DNA of 43,546 bases from Candidatus Nanopelagicales bacterium. Its GTDB lineage: Bacteria; Actinomycetota; Actinomycetes; S36-B12. The notes beneath the pieces are model-generated. The model ran no database searches and was not told the origin of the DNA. It saw only the letters and a program-made list of their open reading frames with translations. Shown piece by piece: positions 27,425-36,200 of this stretch. Position numbers and translations under genes: made by a program. The stretch lies in assembly GCA_017857705.1 (NCBI GenBank), contig JAFMCP010000008.1, positions 1 to 43,546 of the forward strand, given 5' to 3'. Position 1 is the stretch's first letter. The number at the start of each line of letters is the position of its first letter.

Positions 27425-27510
27425 TGTGGATAACCATTTCGTGAATTCCGAATTTGGGGGGATAGTGAGGGCACCGGTGCTGCGATCGCATATTGATCGC
27501 GGAATTCATG
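27425..27510. promoter_or_regulatory. Nested palindrome region with a DnaA-box word
   Basis: TGTGGATAA (27425-27433) is the reverse complement of TTATCCACA. CGTGAATTCCG (27440-27450) and CGGAATTCATG (27500-27510) form an inverted repeat matching at 10 of 11 positions. At its centre are two abutting perfect 10-bp palindromes, GCACCGGTGC (27471-27480) and TGCGATCGCA (27481-27490). The outer and first inner symmetry axes differ by only half a base. This fits an operator array for the flanking HTH protein; no gene fits in the gap. Confidence 0.6.
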
Positions 27511-27529
27511 AGGCGATGAAAGGTGTTGA

Positions 27530-28171
27530 ATGCGAATTCGTTGGGGTAAAGAGCAGTCAGTCAAATCGCGGACGCGAAAGTCTGCAAGGTGGAGTGATGT
27601 GCGTCTGTGGCTCGGAATATCCATTCTGATTGCCTCAATGTTTATTGGGGCGCGCGTCATGGCATCTGGTGACGAGACGGTCACGCTGTGGCGGGCGAAT
27701 TCTGATCTCTCATTAGGAAGCCCTTTAAACAGCGTCGAGGCTGTTGTCGTCGCCCTGAATGGGGCACAGGAACCCTATTTCAAGGGACTCACTCAACCAA
27801 CTGGGCTAGTAGTGAGGCCGATAGGGGCTGGGGAGTTCATTCCCAACGCCGCGATCAGCACATTGCCACCGGTGGACTCACGCGTGGTCACTGTTCCGGT
27901 TGACCCCCTGCACGTTGCAATTGGTCTCAACGCGGGCGACCAAGTTGATGTTTGGTCCAGCTCACAGGACTCCGGTTCAGTGCTGCCACCAATGGTGGTC
28001 CTGTCTGGATTAACAGTGCGAGCGGTTGCAAGTGATGTTGTTGGGACCGGAGGGGAAATCGGAATCGTGCTCCTTGTTCCGGTAACTCAAGTTCCGGATC
28101 TCGTCGCGGCTATTCGATCCGGAGTTATTGATCTAGTAAAAGTCCCGTTGGAATCGCAGGTGTCACGGTGA
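27530..28171 (+). CDS. SAF-domain membrane protein, CpaB/RcpC-like
   Basis: A 213-residue protein with a basic N-terminus, one membrane helix (about 25-46, LWLGISILIASMFIGARVM) and an extracytoplasmic SAF domain (about 50-115) ending in GLVVRPIGAGEFIPNAAI. A second beta-rich part contains VTVPVDPLHVAIGLNAGDQVDVW, typical of CpaB/RcpC pilus-assembly proteins. The ATG at 27530 has AAAGG upstream. The last bases overlap the next gene as GTGA, so the two are translationally coupled. No pilin, secretin or TadA-type ATPase is visible here, so a pilus role is only one option. Confidence 0.8.
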   Translation: MRIRWGKEQSVKSRTRKSARWSDVRLWLGISILIASMFIGARVMASGDETVTLWRANSDLSLGSPLNSVEAVVVALNGAQEPYFKGLTQPTGLVVRPIGAGEFIPNAAISTLPPVDSRVVTVPVDPLHVAIGLNAGDQVDVWSSSQDSGSVLPPMVVLSGLTVRAVASDVVGTGGEIGIVLLVPVTQVPDLVAAIRSGVIDLVKVPLESQVSR

Positions 28172-29475
28172 GCCAAATACTTGGTTCGGACTCTCACACA
28201 TTGACTATGGTCTGGGCATTTGGCGATGCGCAGGAGGAAGCGGGTTTAATTGCTTTGGCTAGTGCAGGTGGGATCGTGGTCAGTCGACGTTGCAGTGATG
28301 CCCCTGAACTTCTCTCAATATGTGCGGTCGTTCCGGGAATTCACGTTTTGGTGAGCGCGCGGCTCCCTCGCATGAGCGGTGAAATATTGACCATACTCAC
28401 AACTCAAGTGGCATCGGTGGCTGTAATCGCATTTGATGACCGTGAGGAAGCACTTGCGCATTCGTGGAATGCCAGCCGGATTCTGCGTGCTGATCACGTT
28501 GATTTTGACCTCGTCTCACAATTGCGGCAAGGCTTGACCTGTGATGCTGATGGACAAGAAAAAATACGTCAGCCAAATAAAAGTCAAGTAATCGCATGCT
28601 GGGGTCCAGTTGGCTCACACGGACGGACAACATATGCAATTGGACTAGCGGAGGCTATTGGCAAACGAGGAGCCCGAGTGCTGCTCATCGATGCTGACAC
28701 TGTGGCTCCATCAATTTCGATCTCGCTGGGAATTGATGAAGATGTCAGCGGAATTGTTGTGGCAGCACGTTATGCCGAGGCAAAGGCCTTGGACTCAAGA
28801 TCTTTAGCTAACTGCGTCAAGGTGATTGGGCCAAATTTCTGGGTAATGACAGGGCTCTCTGACCCGTCACGGTGGCCCGAGTTGAGAGCCGGTGCAATAA
28901 AAAAAATTATCGATCAGGCACGCGAATACTTCGATTACGTAGTCATCGATCTCAGTTCTGGTCTTGACGAGTTTGAGAATCAACCAGGGATCGACCTTGC
29001 ACCGACTTTGACCCCCAGACGCATGGTGGTGAATAGAACCGTTTTGGAAAATGCCGAGCAAGTGTTTTTGGTAACGCGAGGCGACGTATTAGGCGCCCAG
29101 AGACTTGCGAACGTCTATAGCAATTCCGCTTCAGTGTTCTCAAGTGCGCGCAAGTGCGTAGTCGTAAACATGGTCAATAAATCAGACTCAGATCAGATAC
29201 AACGTGAATTCGGAGCAATTTGTGGAGTAATTGATCCACGGTTGATCGTTCGTTACTTGCCTAGCGATTCAAGTGCAACCGACATGCTACGTAAGGCAAG
29301 CACTTTGGGTGAGCTGAATGCTCGAGGGGGGCTGGTGAAAGCTATTGGCGAATGTGCCGATTCGTGTCTACGGGGAAGGGAGAACGACGACGGTGTCGCC
29401 GATTTCAGCCCACTTGTAAAGTTTCTTAGCATCTTTCGCAGCCATGCGAACGCAGCCCCCAGTGGCAATGGGTAA
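28168..29475 (+). CDS. CpaE/MinD-like P-loop protein with altered Walker A
   Basis: A 435-residue protein. Residues 1-130 resemble a receiver-like pseudo-domain. The MinD/ParA-type domain starts at 141: the deviant Walker A reads GPVGSHGRTT (146-155), where KGGxGKTT is expected, so the P-loop Lys is Arg and the signature Lys is missing. LLIDAD (172-177) and YVVIDLSSGL are the other ATPase motifs. Similar GxxGxxGRTT variants are common in actinobacterial CpaE-like proteins. It is coupled to the SAF gene. The last 35 residues (from base 29368) are read antisense to the 3' end of the L,D-transpeptidase gene and are not conserved-looking. Confidence 0.8.
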   Translation: MSQILGSDSHTLTMVWAFGDAQEEAGLIALASAGGIVVSRRCSDAPELLSICAVVPGIHVLVSARLPRMSGEILTILTTQVASVAVIAFDDREEALAHSWNASRILRADHVDFDLVSQLRQGLTCDADGQEKIRQPNKSQVIACWGPVGSHGRTTYAIGLAEAIGKRGARVLLIDADTVAPSISISLGIDEDVSGIVVAARYAEAKALDSRSLANCVKVIGPNFWVMTGLSDPSRWPELRAGAIKKIIDQAREYFDYVVIDLSSGLDEFENQPGIDLAPTLTPRRMVVNRTVLENAEQVFLVTRGDVLGAQRLANVYSNSASVFSSARKCVVVNMVNKSDSDQIQREFGAICGVIDPRLIVRYLPSDSSATDMLRKASTLGELNARGGLVKAIGECADSCLRGRENDDGVADFSPLVKFLSIFRSHANAAPSGNG

Positions 29476-30225
29476 TCCCAACTGATCGGTTGAGTGCATC
29501 ATGCTGCCGTCGTAATACTTGGGAATGCTATGAAAACCTATAGCGGTCTTGCCATCCATCCCATAAGCGAATCGAGTCATGTGATCGAAGGTCACCTTGG
29601 AATTGGGATTACCACTGCGCTGTGACTGGGAAAAAATCTTGTATTTCCCTTTAACTGGGCGATCCCACCGTCCAACAACGGGAAAGCGGTAGACCACTTC
29701 GTCTAATTCGTCCATGACCCACACCGTCATCAATGTTTTGTCATAGACGATCCGTCGACCTGTTTGCTTATCTAGTGGACGTTCCGGAACATTTTTTGCT
29801 TTGCGTTCGCGGGTCGCAGCCTTTGGCTTCTTGGGTTTTACCGGGGTGGCAACAGGCGTGGCTGTAGGGATCGCTGTAGGCGACGCGGCAGTAGTCGCGG
29901 CAGGTGTGGCTGCAGGAGTCTCTGTGGGTGTTGCGGTGGGTGTTGCGGTGGGTGTTGCGGTGGGTGTTGCGGTGGGCGTTGCAGTGGAATCACCCACGCC
30001 CTCATCGGCTGCTATAGGTTGCGCGGTTGCACTGGGGGAGTCCGCAGTTGCGACCAAACCAATAAGGAGACCCGCAATCAGGCAGACTCCAAGAATGGGG
30101 ATGATAAAAGAGGCGCGAATGAATCGCACCCACGTGGGAGAAGGCACATGCGTATTGTGCCACGAATGGGTGAAAATAGTCGCTTTGGGCGGTACGGTGT
30201 TAGCGGCGTCGGCGTGAAAGGACAT
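29368..30225 (-). CDS. L,D-transpeptidase (YkuD domain), membrane-anchored
   Basis: Layout: one membrane helix (FIIPILGVCLIAGLLIGLV), a long Thr/Pro/Ala linker with ATPT-type repeats, a Lys/Arg-rich stretch, and a C-terminal YkuD domain. The catalytic motif is GFHSIP, then LPIATGGCVRM, with the nucleophile Cys codon at 29452-29454. The enzyme makes 3-3 peptidoglycan crosslinks or attaches proteins to the wall. Start choice is open: ATG 30225 leaves only 5 bp to the divergent WS/DGAT gene, GTG 30147 would leave 83 bp for promoters, and an ATG at 30261 would overlap that gene. None has a clear Shine-Dalgarno sequence. The 3' end overlaps the CpaE-like gene by 108 nt. Confidence 0.88.
   Translation of the reverse strand: MSFHADAANTVPPKATIFTHSWHNTHVPSPTWVRFIRASFIIPILGVCLIAGLLIGLVATADSPSATAQPIAADEGVGDSTATPTATPTATPTATPTATPTETPAATPAATTAASPTAIPTATPVATPVKPKKPKAATRERKAKNVPERPLDKQTGRRIVYDKTLMTVWVMDELDEVVYRFPVVGRWDRPVKGKYKIFSQSQRSGNPNSKVTFDHMTRFAYGMDGKTAIGFHSIPKYYDGSMMHSTDQLGLPIATGGCVRMAAKDAKKLYKWAEIGDTVVVLPSP
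29924..29983 (-). repeat. Five 12-bp tandem repeats encoding the Thr/Pro linker
   Basis: Four exact copies of GTGGGTGTTGCG (plus-strand reading) and a fifth degenerate copy, GTGGGCGTTGCA, lie head to tail. On the minus strand they encode ATPT tetrapeptides in the L,D-transpeptidase linker. Such arrays can expand or shrink by slippage without shifting the frame. Confidence 0.93.
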
Positions 30226-30230
30226 ATCTG

Positions 30231-31706
30231 ATGGAGCGGCTGAGCAGTCTTGACGCATCATTTCTTTACATCGAGAACGCTGAGACCCCCATGAATATTG
30301 GCAGTGTGTCGATTTTTACCGCGCCCGATTCTGGCTTCGATCATGAAACTTTGGTCAAATTAATTAGGGCTCGTTTAGCGTTTGTGCCTCGGTATCGTCA
30401 ACGGGTCAAGGACATCCCATTAGGCATGTTTCGCCCGGTTTGGGTCGACGACACATCATTTGACGTCTCCTATCATGTGAGGAGATCGGCGTTGCCCAAG
30501 CCGGGTGGCCGGGAACAGCTCGATGAATTGGTTGCGAGGTTAATGAGTCGCCCACTGGATCGAAGTCGTCCCCTATGGGAGATGTACTTAATAGAAGGAC
30601 TCTCTGATGGCCGATTTGCAATTGTTACCAAGAGCCATGAAGCGCTTGTTGACGGCCTTGCGGCACTGGACATTTCCCAGGTGATCTTCGATAGCGAATC
30701 TCAGGTTAATGTGGGTCCTCCGAGTTCCTGGCGCCCAGCGGCAGAACCATCAGGCATTGAATTAGTGAGTGCCGCAGTTACTGAAGTATTCACCCACCCC
30801 ACAACGGCGCTAGAACTTGCGGTCAGCACAGCGGGTGAAGTGATGGCGGGGACTCAAGCAGTGGTGGGCAGCGCGGTCAACGGTGCCCAGTCTGCGATGA
30901 GTGATCTCATCTCTTTGGCTCGTTTTCGTACTCGATCGCCCTTAAAGACAAAAATTGGTGCACAGCGTCGATTCGTGTCAGTTGATGTTGATCTGCAGGA
31001 GTTGCGGGAAATTCGGCGATCCGCAGCCGCGGTATCGGGACAGAGCATAAGTGTCAATGACGTCATTTTGACGGTTCTCACGGGCGCCTTGCGCAGTTGG
31101 TTGATCAGACGCGATGGAATGCCAAGCGGTCAGGAGAGGTTCAATGCGTTGGTCCCAGTGTCACTTGATTCACGAGTTGAGCAACCGACGTTGGGTGGCG
31201 CGGTCAATGCCTATGTAATTGAGTTGCCGGTTGCACAATTCGAACCGGTGGAGCGACTACTCAGTGTTGTTGAACAAATGTCTGATCTGGACCCAACCGG
31301 CGAGTTTTTGGGTGCTCGAGCAATTATCGACATCGCCGGATTTGGACCAGCTTCGGTTCACGCACTGGGTGCTCGAATGGCATCAACCCTTACGCGTCGC
31401 GCATATGATGTAACAATCACGAACGTTCCAGGGCCACAACATGCACTTTATGCAGCGGGATCCCAGATGCTTGCCTCTTATCCATGCGTGCCGCTAGTGC
31501 CCGGTCAAGCACTGAGCATTGGGTTATCGAGTTACAACGGTGGTCTTTACATCGGCCTTATGGCAGATCGCGACGCTCTCGAGGACCTTGACGTGATTGC
31601 GGTCAATATTCGCGAGTCAATTGTTGGTTTACGTGCATCACTGGAACAAATGCGTAATTCACCTGGTGCTCCGGGTGAGAAACACCTTCGGGTTGTCGCC
31701 TCCTAA
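30231..31706 (+). CDS. WS/DGAT-family O-acyltransferase-like protein with variant active site
   Basis: A 491-residue member of the wax ester synthase/diacylglycerol acyltransferase family: opening MERLSSLDASFLYIEN, PLDRSRPLWEMYLIEGL, and the C-terminal TNVPGPQ motif are all present. The family motif HHxxxDG reads HEALVDG (136-142), so the second His, regarded as the catalytic base in this superfamily, is Glu. Canonical members make triacylglycerol or wax esters from acyl-CoA at the membrane. Activity here is uncertain. The ATG at 30231 has AAAGGA 9 nt upstream. The stop overlaps the start of the next gene (TAATG). Confidence 0.88.
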   Translation: MERLSSLDASFLYIENAETPMNIGSVSIFTAPDSGFDHETLVKLIRARLAFVPRYRQRVKDIPLGMFRPVWVDDTSFDVSYHVRRSALPKPGGREQLDELVARLMSRPLDRSRPLWEMYLIEGLSDGRFAIVTKSHEALVDGLAALDISQVIFDSESQVNVGPPSSWRPAAEPSGIELVSAAVTEVFTHPTTALELAVSTAGEVMAGTQAVVGSAVNGAQSAMSDLISLARFRTRSPLKTKIGAQRRFVSVDVDLQELREIRRSAAAVSGQSISVNDVILTVLTGALRSWLIRRDGMPSGQERFNALVPVSLDSRVEQPTLGGAVNAYVIELPVAQFEPVERLLSVVEQMSDLDPTGEFLGARAIIDIAGFGPASVHALGARMASTLTRRAYDVTITNVPGPQHALYAAGSQMLASYPCVPLVPGQALSIGLSSYNGGLYIGLMADRDALEDLDVIAVNIRESIVGLRASLEQMRNSPGAPGEKHLRVVAS

Positions 31707-32680
31707 TGTCACGTCGCGCAATCGTCATCGGTGGCGGAGGGGTCCTGGGTGGAACGTGGGCCGTTGGAGCATTGAGTGCCCTTGAAGCCGAACTCGGTAT
31801 CGATGCAGGTGATGTTGACCTTTTAGTCGGAACATCGGCTGGTTCAGTATTAGCAGCACTGATTGCAAGTGGGGTCAGTACCGGTGAACTTCGCCAAGAG
31901 TATGGACAAGAGAAAGTAACAAGCGGCCCGCTGGCAGGCTACGAATGGAATCCCGTACGTGCAACAGGCGGATCGCGACCCGGGTGGCCTCGGATTTTGA
32001 GGCCGGGTTCTCCCAAGTTGCTTGGTTCAGGTCTACTCAATTTGAGGGAACTACCCATCACTGCAGTGTTATCGGGTTTACTCCCCCCTGGGGGTAAAAG
32101 CCTTGAGCGGGTCGGACACTTGATTGATGCAGTTTCGCCGCTAGGAGAGTGGGCCCAAGGTGGTGCGAATTCACTGGGCAAAAACCCAGCCGTTTGGGTG
32201 GTCGCAATGGATTACGAAACGGGTAAGCGAGTCGTGTTCGGAAGAGCGGGTGCACCCCACGCTTCTTTATCAGAGGCCGTCATGGCGAGTTGTGCAATTC
32301 CGGGTTGGTTTTCGCCCGTAAAAATAGGAAATCGAACCTATGTTGATGGGGGAGCCGTGTCCGCGACCAGCATTGATGTGGTGAGTCACGAGGGGTATGA
32401 CGAAGTGTATGTAATTGCACCAATGTCGCTCACAGAATCGGATCATCCGAAAAGTCTCACTGCCAAATTAGAGCGGCAGTGGCGCGGAGTCGTTGCCCGA
32501 ACTGCAGCGAGTGAAATTACCCAGGTTGAATCAGCGGGAGCGCAAGTATTCATTGCCAGTCCAACAGCTGAAGACCTAACCGCGATAGGAACTAACCTGA
32601 TGGACTCAACCCGAAGGAAACTCGTCCTACAAACCTCTATGCGTACAAGTCCCGCGACGTGGACTAAACAAGCGGTTTAA
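31706..32680 (+). CDS. Patatin-like phospholipase
   Basis: A 324-residue serine acylhydrolase. The oxyanion motif GGGGVLGG is at 9-16, the nucleophile elbow GTSAGS at 42-47 (Ser44) and the catalytic Asp of DGG at 214 (TYVDGGAVSA). Together they form the Ser-Asp dyad of patatins, which release fatty acids from phospho- or neutral lipids. There is no signal peptide. The ATG overlaps the last base of the WS/DGAT stop, so the two proteins are made together and may act on the same acyl pool. The gene converges on the DUF2505 gene with a 12-nt gap. Confidence 0.9.
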   Translation: MSRRAIVIGGGGVLGGTWAVGALSALEAELGIDAGDVDLLVGTSAGSVLAALIASGVSTGELRQEYGQEKVTSGPLAGYEWNPVRATGGSRPGWPRILRPGSPKLLGSGLLNLRELPITAVLSGLLPPGGKSLERVGHLIDAVSPLGEWAQGGANSLGKNPAVWVVAMDYETGKRVVFGRAGAPHASLSEAVMASCAIPGWFSPVKIGNRTYVDGGAVSATSIDVVSHEGYDEVYVIAPMSLTESDHPKSLTAKLERQWRGVVARTAASEITQVESAGAQVFIASPTAEDLTAIGTNLMDSTRRKLVLQTSMRTSPATWTKQAV

Positions 32681-32692
32681 TCACATCACATT

Positions 32693-33193
32693 TCAGCGCG
32701 AAAGCCACTCGCCTGCAACACGTTCTTCTGCAGATAAGTAGCGCTGTGTTTGTTCGACAGCGACTTTTTCAATCTTGCCACCAATAAACGGAATATTTGC
32801 GGTGAATGTGCCACGGGTTGTAATTCTCGTTTCACCCGATTGAGTTGGGGTCAGTTCTAGAGTGCCGGTAAAGCCCATGGGACCAGAGAATTCAACCGTG
32901 ATAGTTGCCTCACGCCCCCCACTGGGATCTGACGCGCTCCACACCTGTGTTTCGGTGACCGTGATCGTTTCCCCAACGAGAGATTTAGCAGGTGCTGGCA
33001 AATCAGCGGGCAAAACTCGAACGCTCGTTATGGTTTTCCCCTGTTCAGCAGCTGCTTCACCGACTCGCGCCTGGGTGGAAAGTGAGCCAGTTGCCTCGCA
33101 TTTAGCTAAAATAAAGTCTTCCCTGACCAGCAAGGCGAAGACTTCATCTGGGGTACCTGAAAAATTCTGGGTATATTCAAAGGTAGTTGGCAC
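32693..33193 (-). CDS. DUF2505 family protein (SRPBCC/START-like fold)
   Basis: A 166-residue protein opening with TTFEYTQNFSGTPDEVFALL and ending with FIGGKIEKVAVEQTQRYLSAE. Both are typical of DUF2505, an actinobacterial family with the hydrophobic-pocket SRPBCC fold. A lipid or polyketide ligand is possible given the neighbouring lipid genes, but none is indicated by the sequence. The start is GTG at 33193, with AAGGAG 11 nt upstream. It diverges from the glutamate dehydrogenase gene across 53 bp. Confidence 0.78.
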   Translation of the reverse strand: MPTTFEYTQNFSGTPDEVFALLVREDFILAKCEATGSLSTQARVGEAAAEQGKTITSVRVLPADLPAPAKSLVGETITVTETQVWSASDPSGGREATITVEFSGPMGFTGTLELTPTQSGETRITTRGTFTANIPFIGGKIEKVAVEQTQRYLSAEERVAGEWLSR

Positions 33194-33234
33194 GTGAAAT
33201 TCGTCTCCTTCATCCGTGGATCACTTTTCAGTAC

Positions 33235-33249
33235 TAGCGTAGGGGGGTG
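33235..33249 (+). promoter_or_regulatory. Candidate -10 box for leaderless start of the glutamate dehydrogenase gene
   Basis: TAGCGT (33235-33240), which fits the TANNNT form of actinobacterial -10 boxes, is followed by AGGGGG and then GTG at 33247. The 6-nt distance suits transcription starting at the first codon. No clear -35 box is visible. Confidence 0.4.
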
Positions 33250-36200
33250 AGTTCCCCAACCGCATCGGTGCCGGATTTCCTCCCATCGGTTGCACAGCAG
33301 ATCTTTCGGGATCAGTCCAGCGCAGATTTAGGTTTTGAACCCAATGATCCAATAGCAATGGAACAAGCCGCAGACATGGTGGCATGGGCGAATATCCGAC
33401 GCAATGGATTGCACGGGGAGACGTTGGTTCGAGCTTGGACTCCAGATCAACCGGGAGCGAGTTACTCCGTTGTGGAAATAGTCACCGATGACATGCCCTT
33501 CTTGGTTGATTCGGTCACATCAGAACTAACACGCGAAGGACGGGCTATTCAGTTAGTCGCACACCCGCTTTTTGCTGTGACGCGTGATGAAATGCATCGG
33601 TTGACTGCGGTGCATGAACTCGACATTAATGAGATTAAGAAGGGAATGACATCGGAGTCATGGATGCGAATTCATGTGGAGCGGAATTTTATTTCTGACA
33701 ACCTCGAAGAAGTCGTTTCTGGAGTTGAACGGGTCCTGGAAGACGTGCGCAAGTGTGTCAACGATTGGACACCGATGCGAAGTAAGGCCATTGAAGTCTC
33801 TGGTGATTTGCGCCGTGTGCCGCCCTCGGGAATCGATCCCACCGAACTTGAAGAAGCCATCGCACTTCTTGAGTGGCTAACACAAGACAGTTTCACATTC
33901 ATCGGGTACCGGGAGTATGACCTCGTTGAACAAGATGGCGAAGACATCCTGCGCCCAGTTCCTGGTTCAGGATTGGGTGTGTTACGGCAGAAAGCTGACG
34001 AAAAAATATCGAAGAGTTTCGCGATTCTACCGCCGGCCGTGCGAGCCAAGGCTCGAGAGAAGACTGTTTTAGTCTTAAGTAAAGCAAACTCACGATCAAC
34101 TGTTCACCGGCCAGCATATCTGGATTATGTCGGTGTCAAAAAATTTGATAGTTTTGGAAATGTCGTTGGTGAGCGGCGTTTTCTTGGACTTTTTGCCGCT
34201 AGAGCCTATTCGGACAGAATCATTGATATTCCTGTATTGCGCGCGAAATACCAGAAAATTGAAAGAAGTCTTGATTTCGTCGCTAGGTCCCACAGCGCAA
34301 AGGATCTTGAGGAATTCTTAGATACCTACCCACGCGATGAAGTTTTTCAAATTGACGTTGACCAATTGACTCAGATCGCAAGATCGGTTTTACAACTACA
34401 AGAGCGACGCCAAACGAAACTGTACATCCGATATGACCCCTATGAAAGATTTATATCAGCTTTGGTTTATTTCCCCCGGGACCGCTACACAACAGCTGTC
34501 CGGTTGAGACTAGAAGCTATTTTGCGCGACGCATTTGGTGGAATAAGTGTGGATTACACCGCGCGCGTTTCAGAGTCCGTATTGGCGAGATTGCATTATG
34601 TAATTCACATGCCCAGCGGGGTCGAAATTCTCCGACCAGATCTGGGAGAACTTGAGGCACGCTTAGCCGCAGCCAGCAGGAGTTGGGTGGATGAGTTTCA
34701 ATCACTTGCGCTCGCTGGCGGTAACTCAAATCTAATTCCAGTGTATGCAAACGCATTCCCTGAGTCTTATAAGGAGGATTGTGATCCCAGCGTTGGCGTG
34801 AGTGATTCCTTGGTTATCGAAAAACTTGAACCAGGCGAGTTGGCTTTAGAGCTCTACGCGCCAGTGGTCAGTGATTCTCGTGAACTTCGATTTAAAGTGA
34901 CGCAAGTGGGTCCAGCCATGCCGTTGACGAAAATCCTGCCGATCCTTGAACGTCTTGGCGTTGAAGTTTTAGACGAGCATCCTTATGAAATTACCCGCAA
35001 TGACCGCGCTATCGCATGGATTCTTGATTTTGGTCTCGTCCTTCCTAAGGGAGAGATTTATTGCGCAGACACACTTTTTACTCGATTTGAATTGGCATTT
35101 GATGCTGCTTGGCACGGTCGGATTGCAAGTGACTCATTTAACGCCTTGGTCACCCGTGCCGGTTTGACATGGCAGGACGCACAGTTGATTCGAGCATATG
35201 CCCGCTACATGCGCCAAATTGGCTCCACTTTTGGCCAGGGTTACATCGAGACGGTGATTCTGGAAAATTCAGAGATCACACGTTTGCTCATCGAATTCTT
35301 TCGAGTCAGATTTGATCCTGCATTCACCGGCGACCGCGACAGTGAGTCAAATACCGCCCGCGAACAATTTGAGGAGTTTCTGGCGCTTGTCCCATCACTG
35401 GATCATGACCGCATTTTGCGCCTGTTTTGGTCCCTATTTGAGGCAACAGTGCGCACCAACTGTTTCACCGATGCCCAGACCCTCGCATTCAAGCTGGTGC
35501 CAAACATGATTGCAGAAATTCCATTGCCTAAGCCTGCGCACGAAGTCTGGGTGTATTCGCCGCGGGTTGAAGGTGTGCACTTACGTTTCGGTGGGGTTGC
35601 TCGAGGTGGTTTGCGCTGGAGTGATAGACGTGAGGACTTCCGCACGGAAATTCTTGGACTGGTCAAGGCCCAGGAAGTGAAAAACGCAGTGATAGTGCCT
35701 GTTGGAGCAAAGGGTGGGTTTTTCGCCAAGCGGCTGCCGGATCCATCCATTGATCGAGAAGCATGGCTAAATGAAGGGATTTGTGCTTACCAAGATTTTA
35801 TTAGGGCTCTGCTCTCCTTGACCGACAATATTGTCGACTCCGTCGTTACCCCACCCATAAACGTCGTTCGACACGATCTCGATGACCCGTACCTCGTGGT
35901 GGCGGCAGACAAAGGTACGGCAAGTTTTTCTGATATCGCAAATGCAATTTCAGTTGAGGAAAACTTTTGGCTGGGTGACGCATTCGCATCCGGTGGATCT
36001 GCCGGCTACGACCATAAGTCAATGGCGATCACGGCACGCGGCGCATGGGAATCCGTCAGGCGACATTTTTTCGAAATGGATATTGATACCCAACGGCAGG
36101 AATTTACGGTAATCGGTATTGGCGACATGAGCGGTGATGTATTTGGCAACGGGATGTTGCTCAGTGAACACATCAAACTAATTGCAGCATTTGATCACCG

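Noticed and set aside
26340-27433. Possible replication origin (AT-rich stretch plus DnaA boxes)
   Set aside because: Only two boxes about 0.9 kb apart, with genes between and no dnaA, dnaN, gyrB or parAB nearby. I keep the boxes as a regulatory observation.
29801-30217. Plus-strand ORF rich in Val/Gly/Ala
   Set aside because: It is the antisense shadow of the ATPT linker repeat in the L,D-transpeptidase gene.
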